A stretch of 16,319 nt of DNA from Paramuribaculum sp. Its GTDB lineage: Bacteria; Bacteroidota; Bacteroidia; Bacteroidales; Muribaculaceae. Every line of letters begins with the position of its first letter. Within the stretch, counting starts at the first letter, position 1. The DNA lies in NCBI GenBank assembly GCA_029051965.1, contig JAIDJZ010000281.1:1-16319 (forward strand), given 5' to 3'. This document shows, piece by piece, positions 7,975-14,558 of the stretch. The translations under genes and the position numbers were made by a program. The notes beneath the pieces were generated by a model. That model had not been told where the DNA came from and made no database searches. It saw only the letters and a program-made list of their open reading frames with translations.

Positions 7975-7999
7975 ATGAATTCCGGCCCGTAGCCATCGA

Positions 8000-8422
8000 T
8001 CAGAACACGGGGAATGTCGAAGTCGAATCGACAAACTTGCGGCGCCAATCCGCGTCGCTCATGCAGAGAATCAGAATACCCTGAACAAAATTGACCAGAG
8101 ACCACAAGCCGCAGGTGCAGAGCGAAAGAGCTATATTGATCAAACCTGCTGCGGTCTTGCCGATCAGGAAATACTGAAGGCCAAGACCTCCGACAAGAAT
8201 GGCAAGCACTCCGCAGACAACTCTCTTCGAATCGGCCTCTGAGGCTGCATACGCCGCACCCTGTCCGCTGCATAGTTCCATAAGTTCGGGATAGGTGTAG
8301 AGCGCACGCCAGTCGCCGCCGTCGGCGCTGACCATAGTCTGGGGAGTAAGGGGATAGGCAGCAAGCTGCTCTTTGTTCATCGGGCCGACTGTCTGCCCGT
8401 TAAACTGAATATAATACATCAT
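8000..8422 (-). CDS. GYF_2-like / TM2-domain membrane protein
   Basis: A 140-residue protein of unknown function. Residues 1-50 form a GYF_2-type domain (YYIQFNGQTVGPM, then SADGGDWRALYTYPELMEL), a soluble module thought to bind peptides. A short linker (51-65) leads into a TM2 domain: two hydrophobic segments at about 68-88 and 92-117, with the GGLGLQYFLIGKTAAGLIN turn motif of that family, and a short charged tail. It has no signal peptide, so the GYF_2 part is probably cytoplasmic. Two adjacent Met codons open the frame; the first (8422) aligns it exactly with its neighbour, which begins Met-Val-Tyr-Tyr-Ile. It follows the DUF805 gene by 24 bases and is probably co-transcribed with it. Confidence 0.85.
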   Translation of the reverse strand: MMYYIQFNGQTVGPMNKEQLAAYPLTPQTMVSADGGDWRALYTYPELMELCSGQGAAYAASEADSKRVVCGVLAILVGGLGLQYFLIGKTAAGLINIALSLCTCGLWSLVNFVQGILILCMSDADWRRKFVDSTSTFPVF

Positions 8423-8446
8423 AGCTGTTAGTTTTTTCGTTTATCG

Positions 8447-9061
8447 TTATTCCACATTCGGCACAGGACCATATTCATTGTCCTGTTCTTTCGATGGCTG
8501 GCAATACCATACCAGAAGAATTATCGAACCGATACAGCAAAGGAAGTTCAGCAGATAGAACCATCCCGAACGGCCTGTGTCATGCAGACGACGCACCGAA
8601 ACTGCGAGTGTCGGCAAAAGGAAGAACAGATTGACGATTCCGGTAAGGCTGTAAAAGCCGATCGGCAGATCTGAAATATCTCCACTCATGGCAAATTGCA
8701 ACAGATCATTGCTCCAGATTCCCTGACCAACACCGGTCGTTATGAAGCTGATGATATAGGTGAACAGTATCCACCACCAGAATTCCGAGCGCGAAGCCCT
8801 GCCGGAAAAAGTCGCATACTTGCTGAATCCGATCTTGATGGCTTCTGAGAACGACACCTGACGCTGCTCAGCTGAATGATATGCCGGGGCGCCTTGAACG
8901 CCACGCGAAAGAAGTTCCATCAGTTCGGGATAAGTGTAGAGCGGACGCCAGTCGCCGCCATCAGCACTGACCATCGTGTCACGGTTGACCCCGTAGGCGA
9001 ACATCTGTTCGCGATCCATCGGGCCTGTCACCTGACCATTGTACATTATGTAATAAACCAT
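8447..9061 (-). CDS. GYF_2-like / DUF805-domain membrane protein
   Basis: A 204-residue protein of unknown function. Residues 1-50 are a GYF_2-like domain (YYIMYNGQVTGPMDREQ, SADGGDWRPLYTYPELMEL), about 70% identical to that of the next gene. A linker to about 68 leads to a DUF805 membrane domain: FSGRASRSEFWWWILF (85-100), a second hydrophobic segment around 138-156, the family hallmark SVRRLHDTGRSGWFYL (155-170), a last membrane segment (about 168-187) and the closing CQPSKEQDNEYGPVP. No signal peptide is seen; the hydrophobic segments suggest three or four membrane passes. It is the first gene of the pair, with a Bacteroidota promoter about 50 bases upstream. Confidence 0.88.
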   Translation of the reverse strand: MVYYIMYNGQVTGPMDREQMFAYGVNRDTMVSADGGDWRPLYTYPELMELLSRGVQGAPAYHSAEQRQVSFSEAIKIGFSKYATFSGRASRSEFWWWILFTYIISFITTGVGQGIWSNDLLQFAMSGDISDLPIGFYSLTGIVNLFFLLPTLAVSVRRLHDTGRSGWFYLLNFLCCIGSIILLVWYCQPSKEQDNEYGPVPNVE

Positions 9062-9112
9062 AGCGTAAAAATATTTATAAACGGTAATTTTTTCAAGACA
9101 ATGTTAAAGCCC

Positions 9113-9142
9113 CAAAGTTATAAAAAAATCCGCATACACAAT
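9113..9142 (-). promoter_or_regulatory. Promoter of the DUF805/TM2 gene pair, overlapping a terminator
   Basis: On the minus strand, TAACTTTG (9120-9113) matches TAnnTTTG, and ATTG (9142-9139) lies 18 bases upstream at about the -33 position. The start codon is 52 bases downstream of the -7 box. The -33 element falls in the loop of the terminator hairpin of the upstream barrel gene, so the end of that gene and the start of this transcript share the same DNA. Confidence 0.6.
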
Positions 9143-9162
9143 CACTGCATGCGGAATTTTTT
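9122..9162 (-). terminator. Rho-independent terminator of the outer-membrane barrel gene
   Basis: CCGCAT (9130-9135) pairs with ATGCGG (9149-9154). The stem extends through a T-A pair and, after one bulged base, an A-run/T-run of six pairs; the loop is 13 bases. On the minus strand the stem ends in a long T-tract. It begins 23 bases after the stop of the barrel gene. Confidence 0.75.
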
Positions 9163-9184
9163 ATTCATTCGATCAGACAGGTGC

Positions 9185-11998
9185 TTACATCGGCCTGCGT
9201 CCGCCGGGATGGCCGCCATGCATACCGGGCCCCATGCGGCTGTTGCGTGAAGAAGGCTCGTTGCCTTTTCCGAATGTATTGAACCGGTAGCTGACAGTGA
9301 ACATGAAATAGCGTGTCAGATCGTTGTAGGCTATATCGTCGATATAGTTGGCCGAGGTAGTGCGCTGGATATTCGACTTCTGCTGAAGAAGGTCATAGGC
9401 CTTCAGTGTAAAGGTCAGTGATTTGTCGCGTAGTGTCTGATACGCTACCGACGCGTTCCACATCCATTCGTTCTTGTCGTAGCCTGCAGAGTAACCGCGT
9501 GTGCCTGTGTAGTTGAGATCTGAATTCAGGATAATGCCGACCGGCGTATAATAGTAGGCCGAAAAATTTCCGCCATAGTTATGGACCGTCATATTGTTGC
9601 TGGTCTGGAGTGTGTTCGAGATATTCTGGATCGAATAACGCGGACGGAGTTCAAACTCGAGATTGTCGGGACGGAATGCAATCGACGGCATCACATTGAC
9701 CGCCACCGAAAAACTGCGGTTGCGGCTACCGTTATTGAAACCGATCTGCTGATTGAACCTCGTGAAGACATGGGCAGAGACCTGCCACGCCTTGTTGCGC
9801 AACGGTTGCGACATCATTGCCATGAGACGTCCGTTCCACACTCCGTTGACATTCTGATAGGTGGTGGTAGCCCCGCCGGTCTGCGAGTCATAGGTAGTGC
9901 GTGAGACGATGCTGTTCTGCGTTGCCGAGAAATCACCCATCACCATGACCGAACGCTGCGCCCCCATGTTGAAGCCCTGATATCTCAGACGGAGATAGTG
10001 GGTGAACGACGGATCGAGATTCGGATTACCGACAACTATGTTCATCGGATTCGAGAGGTCTGCCACAGGCTGCAGCTGGTTCATCGACGGCTGCGAAGAA
10101 CGGCCCATGTAGTTGAGCTGCACGGAGCTGCTTTTGCCCATCTTATAGCGGTAGCGGAGAAACGGAGCATAGTTCCATACCCAGCGTGTCGGGATGCTCT
10201 TGGCGTCAGTGATCAGATTCTCGCTCCTCGACATCGAGGGGACAAACGAGAGTCCAGCATCGAGATTGTGGGTGCTCGAGACATGCTTGTAGCCGACCCT
10301 GATGTCCTGCGTCATGAAATCGTTTCTGAATCTGTTGGAAAGCGAATCGTTTAGAATCTCCGTCGCATAGTCGATCTCAGGATAGAGACCGGGCACAGTT
10401 CCGTCGGGGGCAATGACCGGATGGTCATAGACAAGCTTGTCGGTATTGTTCCAGCGATATTGCGCACGGTAGGCAAACGTAAGGAAATTCCCCTTTTTGG
10501 GATCACCCAGCGGTTCGGTCCAGGTCAGACGGCCTGAGGCCATGTCGCTCCACGTGTGGTTGTCCTCAAACTGGTCGTAGACATCGATCGAATCGTTGAA
10601 CAGATAGAAGAGCGAACGCGAATAGGCGTCGGTATATTCCCTCACATTCGAATGGCGGTAGCGGAGATTGACCGAGAATGAACGTCCGGGCTTGTTTCTG
10701 AAGTTATGGGAGTAGATCAGCGCACCTCCGAACTCAAACGATTTTCCGCGCGAGGCCTCGCGGTTGAAAGTACTGCTGACGAGTGTGCGCGCCGGATCGC
10801 CGGCCATGATGAGCGTCGAATCGAGCGAATTCGAGAGGTTGCGGTTGAACGAGAAATTCGGACGGAAATCAAGCGTATTGAACGAGTCGGGACGCCATTC
10901 GACACGGAAATCAGCTCTGACATTGTGGCCGCGGTCACGGGTATCCTTCCATATGTTTGAGAATGACACGGAATCTGCAAACAGCCGTTCGCGGTTGGTT
11001 GTCTGGATGCTTTTGCGGTCTGTGTGGCTGTACATGACATCACCGCCGACTCGAAACTTCTCGCCTTTGCCGACATTGAAATTGACACCGAGCGCCTGTG
11101 AGGTATTGATGCCGTTAGTCCCGCCGAAACGACGGAAGCGGCTGCCATTGCTGTCTGTAAAGCCAAGTTCGTTGATGTTATTGAAATTTCCGAGAAGAGT
11201 CACCTGGTTGTCGTTCCAGAATCGGTTGACATTAAACGATCCCATGTAGCGGCTGTCTGTTCCGTAACCGCCTTCGACAGTGCCGAAATAACCGTTTTTC
11301 ATTCCAGGTTTGACAGTGAGATTAATGACAGTCTCGTCCTCACCGTCATCAACGCCCGTCAATCTGGCAAGATCGCTCTTACGGTCAACCACCTGCAGCT
11401 TTTCAATCATATTGACGGGAAGATTTTTGGATGCCACTTTAGGGTCATCGCTGAAAAACTCTTTGCCGTCGATAAGAATCTTCGTCACCTCTTTGCCGTT
11501 GGCTGTTATTTTACCGTCGCTGTCGACTTCCACTCCCGGCAGACGTTTGAGAAGATCTTCAACAACAGCATTGGGCTGGGTCTTATACGTGTCGGCATTA
11601 TATTCGATCGTGTCCTCCATGACCTTGATCGGTGTCTTGACGCCTGTCACTCTCACCTCTCCGAGCATAATCGTGTTCGATCCGATGACGATCGGCTCAA
11701 GCTGTAGATCAGCTTTTTTCACATCGGCCTGAGTGAAGTTATCGTTATAACCCAGATACTTAGTCTGGACAAGATACCGGCCCGTTTTCACTCCGGGTAT
11801 GGAATAAGAACCATCGGCATCAGTGACCGTACCGGTCACAAAAGATGAGTCGCGGGCTGAGAGCAACCGGATGCTCGCGCCTGTCACCGGCTCACCGTCG
11901 TTGTCAAGCACTTTTCCGCGGATCGCCATCGAATAGGCAGTAGCAGAGACCGCTGCGAGAACAGCAATAATAAATAGTTTCCTTAAAGACGTTTGCAT
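9185..11998 (-). CDS. TonB-receptor-like outer-membrane beta-barrel protein (OMP_b-brl_3 type)
   Basis: A 937-residue outer-membrane protein. Residues 1-24 are a signal peptide (hydrophobic core LFIIAVLAAVSATAY). A carboxypeptidase-regulatory-like beta-sandwich spans about 25-110 (IRGKVLDNDGEPVTGASIRL, GSYSIPGVKTGRYLV). A plug-like domain follows at about 115-215: MEDTIEYNADTYKTQPNAVV, LLKRLPGVEVDSDGKI, ILIDGKEFFSDDP and NMIEKLQVVDRKSDL. The rest is a barrel with alternating aromatic strands, the last being YFMFTVSYRFNTFG. The transported ligand cannot be told from sequence. It is not a SusC protein by its plug motifs and no SusD partner is adjacent. After the last strand is an unusual tail of about 25 residues rich in Gly, Pro, Arg, Met and His. 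It appears monocistronic: hairpin terminator after it, long non-coding stretch before it. Confidence 0.9.
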   Translation of the reverse strand: MQTSLRKLFIIAVLAAVSATAYSMAIRGKVLDNDGEPVTGASIRLLSARDSSFVTGTVTDADGSYSIPGVKTGRYLVQTKYLGYNDNFTQADVKKADLQLEPIVIGSNTIMLGEVRVTGVKTPIKVMEDTIEYNADTYKTQPNAVVEDLLKRLPGVEVDSDGKITANGKEVTKILIDGKEFFSDDPKVASKNLPVNMIEKLQVVDRKSDLARLTGVDDGEDETVINLTVKPGMKNGYFGTVEGGYGTDSRYMGSFNVNRFWNDNQVTLLGNFNNINELGFTDSNGSRFRRFGGTNGINTSQALGVNFNVGKGEKFRVGGDVMYSHTDRKSIQTTNRERLFADSVSFSNIWKDTRDRGHNVRADFRVEWRPDSFNTLDFRPNFSFNRNLSNSLDSTLIMAGDPARTLVSSTFNREASRGKSFEFGGALIYSHNFRNKPGRSFSVNLRYRHSNVREYTDAYSRSLFYLFNDSIDVYDQFEDNHTWSDMASGRLTWTEPLGDPKKGNFLTFAYRAQYRWNNTDKLVYDHPVIAPDGTVPGLYPEIDYATEILNDSLSNRFRNDFMTQDIRVGYKHVSSTHNLDAGLSFVPSMSRSENLITDAKSIPTRWVWNYAPFLRYRYKMGKSSSVQLNYMGRSSQPSMNQLQPVADLSNPMNIVVGNPNLDPSFTHYLRLRYQGFNMGAQRSVMVMGDFSATQNSIVSRTTYDSQTGGATTTYQNVNGVWNGRLMAMMSQPLRNKAWQVSAHVFTRFNQQIGFNNGSRNRSFSVAVNVMPSIAFRPDNLEFELRPRYSIQNISNTLQTSNNMTVHNYGGNFSAYYYTPVGIILNSDLNYTGTRGYSAGYDKNEWMWNASVAYQTLRDKSLTFTLKAYDLLQQKSNIQRTTSANYIDDIAYNDLTRYFMFTVSYRFNTFGKGNEPSSRNSRMGPGMHGGHPGGRRPM

Positions 11999-12303
11999 TG
12001 AAATAATTAATGTATGTCCGGAAGACTCGTCTCCGAGTGTCTCAATCTCCGGAATTATGTGGAAATTAATAAAGCTTACAGAATAAAAGACGCAATTAAC
12101 TTAATATGGTTTAATGAACCTCAATTTTTTTTACGCTATTAAGAGCCGGTTCCCCAATATTTGTTAATGCTGGGGAACCGGCTCTAAGTGTTTCCGTCCA
12201 TTTTTTTGCCGTCTTATGAAAACTTTAAGTCTCTCCGGATTGTCTTATAATTAACAAGATAATTCACGGAGGCTGCCCGGCAGCCTCATTAATCCGAAAA
12301 GTT
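11999..12303. other. Divergent intergenic region between barrel gene and lipoprotein gene
   Basis: 305 AT-rich bases with no coding sequence seen. The barrel-gene leader contains TCCGGA at 12017-12022 and 12048-12053 enclosing an AGACTCG/CGAG-TGTCT hairpin (12023-12042), possibly a 5'-UTR fold. T-runs lie at 12125-12132 and 12201-12207, flanking the hairpin listed separately. Immediately before the lipoprotein gene is a 9-bp perfect inverted repeat (GAGGCTGCC 12269-12277 with GGCAGCCTC 12279-12287). No full TAnnTTTG box was found for either gene; TTTG at 12205-12208 with TAAGTCTC at 12226 is a partial match for the plus-strand gene. Confidence 0.45.
12142..12185. other. Perfect 15-bp hairpin in a divergent promoter region
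   Basis: AGAGCCGGTTCCCCA (12142-12156) pairs perfectly with TGGGGAACCGGCTCT (12171-12185) around a 14-base AT-rich loop. It sits about 144 bases before the barrel gene start and 119 before the lipoprotein gene start, where a terminator is not expected. A T7 run follows on the plus strand, but 15 bases away. It could be a leader RNA structure, a small-RNA terminator, a regulator site or a mobile-element relic. Confidence 0.6.
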
Positions 12304-12747
12304 ATGAAACGTCTGTCACATATAATTCCGGTGGCTGTAGCCGTTGCAGCCTGCGGGCTTGTTTCCTGCGACGCAATGTGGGACACATCATTTGACACAG
12401 GATCCCCCTACAGCTATTACTACGGCTGGGACGGCGAATGGCTTCCGACTCTTCCGGGAGCACCGCTGATCTCTCCGTACTATTATGGCGGTTCGGCCTA
12501 TCCGATCGGAGGCTGGGGTCCTATCCACAGACCTGTCATCGGGCCGGCCATAGTCCCCTCTCGCCCGAACACTTCATCCGGCACCATACGTCCGGGACAG
12601 CCATCGACACCCATACCCCCGGCCACAACACGACCGTCAGCTCCTGTCGTACCGTCAAAGCCTCTCCCCACAGGATCAAATCCCGGGCTGCAGGTACCGC
12701 CATCAGGAACAGGCGTCATATTCAACCCAAACCAGGGACGCCACTGA
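12304..12747 (+). CDS. Small proline-rich lipoprotein, unknown function
   Basis: A 147-residue protein that I cannot assign to a family. Residues 1-22 are a lipoprotein signal: MKRLSH, hydrophobic PVAVAVAACG, then LVSC (lipobox, Cys22). VAAC (Cys17) is a second possible lipobox but leaves a short hydrophobic core. The mature start is Asp-Ala-Met-Trp-Asp. Residues 33-75 are rich in Tyr, Gly, Trp and Pro (PYSYYYGWDGEW, SPYYYGGSAYPIGGWGP). Residues about 76-147 are low-complexity Pro/Ser/Thr/Gly, lacking predicted order and Cys. The composition suggests a flexible envelope-anchored protein. It lies alone between a divergent barrel gene and pyrG; a weak TCTGAC/GTCAGA hairpin (12769-12790) follows its stop. 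Confidence 0.7.
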   Translation: MKRLSHIIPVAVAVAACGLVSCDAMWDTSFDTGSPYSYYYGWDGEWLPTLPGAPLISPYYYGGSAYPIGGWGPIHRPVIGPAIVPSRPNTSSGTIRPGQPSTPIPPATTRPSAPVVPSKPLPTGSNPGLQVPPSGTGVIFNPNQGRH

Positions 12748-12860
12748 AAGAACTGTGTAGATCCCGCATCTGACACCTCCATGCGTCAGACCATTCGTTA
12801 AATTTGGTTTAAATGCCAACATACCTTTTGCGAGTAGCGCGATGTTATGCTAAAAATTTG

Positions 12861-12868
12861 TAATTTTG
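12861..12868 (+). promoter_or_regulatory. -7 element of the pyrG promoter
   Basis: Reads TAATTTTG, an exact TAnnTTTG match. Transcription would begin near 12875, leaving a leader of about 20 nt before the GTG start. A second match, TAAATTTG, lies upstream at 12799-12806 and could be an alternative promoter. Neither has a clear TTTG at the -33 position. Confidence 0.5.
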
Positions 12869-12896
12869 TCGCTTGTTAAATCTTCAAGTTTTTAGC

Positions 12897-14522
12897 GTGG
12901 AACCAAAATACATTTTTGTCACAGGAGGCGTTGTTTCCTCATTAGGAAAAGGAATAATCTCCGCATCGCTCGCCTGTCTGCTTAAAGCACGCGGCCATCG
13001 CGTCACGATCCAGAAATTCGATCCCTATATCAACATCGACCCCGGAACGCTCAACCCTTACGAACACGGTGAGTGCTACGTGACAACCGACGGCCGTGAG
13101 ACCGACCTCGATCTCGGCCATTACGAACGCTTCACAAACGTCCGCACAACTAAAGCCAACAACATTACGACCGGACGAATCTATCAGAACGTTATCGACA
13201 AGGAGCGACGAGGCGATTTTCTTGGCAAAACAGTCCAGATAGTCCCTCACATCACCGACGAGATCAAACGCAACATCAAGCTTCTCGGCAACACCGGCGA
13301 CTACGACTTCATCATAACCGAGATCGGCGGTACGGTCGGAGACATCGAATCGCTCCCGTTCCTTGAAGCCGTACGCCAGCTACGGTGGGAACTCGAAGAC
13401 AACAGCCTCTGCATCCACTTGACCTACATGCCGTATCTCCACGCCGCCAAAGAACTGAAGACCAAACCGACACAGCACTCGGTCAAGAAGCTTCAGGAAC
13501 TCGGAATCCAGCCCGATGTGCTGATTCTCCGGACCGAGCACGACATTCCGACATCGATGCGCCGCAAAATCGCGCAGTTCTGCAACGTCTCGGCCGACGC
13601 AGTCATCCAGTCGATCGACCTCCCCTCGATCTATGAAGTTCCGGTTGCGATGCACAACCAGCACCTCGACGAAATCATTCTGCACAAAACCGGCGTGACG
13701 GATGCCGGCGAACCCCACATGGCTCCGTGGCTGGCATTTCTCGACAAGATGCACAACGCGACAGAAACTGTCCGCATCGGCCTCGTCGGGAAATATGTCG
13801 AACTCCAGGACGCTTACAAATCGATCAACGAATCGCTGCTGCAGGCCGCGACCTACTGCGACCACAAACTCGATCTGGTATTTATCCACAGCGAAAAGAT
13901 CAACGACGCCAACGCCGAAGAAATGCTCTCCGGAATGGATGGCGTCATCATTGCCCCCGGCTTCGGACAGCGCGGAATCGAAGGAAAGTTCTCGGCTCTG
14001 AAATGGTGTCGCGAAAATGACATTCCGACCTTCGGCATCTGTCTCGGAATGCAGTGCATGGTGATTGAGTTTGCCCGCAACGTCCTCGGACTAAAAGACG
14101 CAAACTCAACAGAGATGAATCCTTCGGCTACGGCAAACGTGATCGACCTCATGGAAGAGCAGAAAAGCATCTCCAACCTCGGAGGCACAATGCGCCTCGG
14201 AGCCTACGAATGCCGCCTTGCCCCCGGAAGTCTCGCCGCTAAAGCCTACGGAAGCGACTCTGTCAGCGAACGCCACCGCCACCGCTTCGAATTCAACAGC
14301 GACTATCGCGATGCCTTCGAGAACGCCGGAATGGCATGCGTCGGCGAAAACCCCGACACTCACCTCGTCGAAATTGTCGAAATTCCGGGAAAACGCTGGT
14401 TCCTCGGAACTCAGTACCATCCCGAATACACCTCGACAGTGCTCTCTCCAAGCCCCCTGTTTATCTCCTTCATGCGCGCGGCAATCGCCTATGCCAACGA
14501 GAAAACAACACCCGTTCACTAA
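12897..14522 (+). CDS. pyrG: CTP synthase (glutamine-hydrolysing)
   Basis: Makes CTP from UTP, ATP and glutamine; the last step of de novo pyrimidine nucleotide synthesis; cytosolic, normally essential. From the GTG at 12897 the product is 541 residues, close to the usual length. Synthetase domain (about 1-270): KYIFVTGGVVSSLGKG, IQKFDPYINIDPGTLNPYEH, GECYVTTDGRETDLDLGHYE and EIGGTVGDIESLPFLEA. Glutamine amidotransferase domain (about 295-535): APGFGQRGIEGK, FGICLGMQCM with nucleophile Cys382, and YHPEYTS carrying the triad His and Glu. The frame extends 8 codons upstream to a TTG at 12873, but the -7 box places transcription initiation at about that TTG, and homologues begin directly before KYIFVTGG; GTG at 12897 is therefore chosen. 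yidC follows after 36 bases, an arrangement I recall as common in Bacteroidota. Confidence 0.96.
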   Translation: MEPKYIFVTGGVVSSLGKGIISASLACLLKARGHRVTIQKFDPYINIDPGTLNPYEHGECYVTTDGRETDLDLGHYERFTNVRTTKANNITTGRIYQNVIDKERRGDFLGKTVQIVPHITDEIKRNIKLLGNTGDYDFIITEIGGTVGDIESLPFLEAVRQLRWELEDNSLCIHLTYMPYLHAAKELKTKPTQHSVKKLQELGIQPDVLILRTEHDIPTSMRRKIAQFCNVSADAVIQSIDLPSIYEVPVAMHNQHLDEIILHKTGVTDAGEPHMAPWLAFLDKMHNATETVRIGLVGKYVELQDAYKSINESLLQAATYCDHKLDLVFIHSEKINDANAEEMLSGMDGVIIAPGFGQRGIEGKFSALKWCRENDIPTFGICLGMQCMVIEFARNVLGLKDANSTEMNPSATANVIDLMEEQKSISNLGGTMRLGAYECRLAPGSLAAKAYGSDSVSERHRHRFEFNSDYRDAFENAGMACVGENPDTHLVEIVEIPGKRWFLGTQYHPEYTSTVLSPSPLFISFMRAAIAYANEKTTPVH

Positions 14523-14558
14523 TCAGAAAACCCATCCTAACGAAGAAAAAATCACCCG

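Larger units (their letters stand above)
7688..7999. other. Convergent intergenic region with two hairpin terminators
   Basis: 312 bases between the ends of the DUF4831 gene (plus) and the TM2-domain gene (minus). I see no coding sequence. From left to right it holds a TGTGTCA motif near 7731-7737, a nested inverted repeat (GTCGTC 7753-7758 with GACGAC 7785-7790, enclosing CCTGA 7760-7764 with TCAGG 7770-7774), a short CACCCTC tandem near 7805-7817, and then two strong hairpins listed separately. The stretch 7741-7860 looks structured but matches nothing I recognise. Confidence 0.6.

Noticed and set aside
13380..14519. Long minus-strand frames inside pyrG (13380-13889, 14106-14519)
   Set aside because: The plus-strand frame is CTP synthase without doubt; the antisense frames are composition artefacts.
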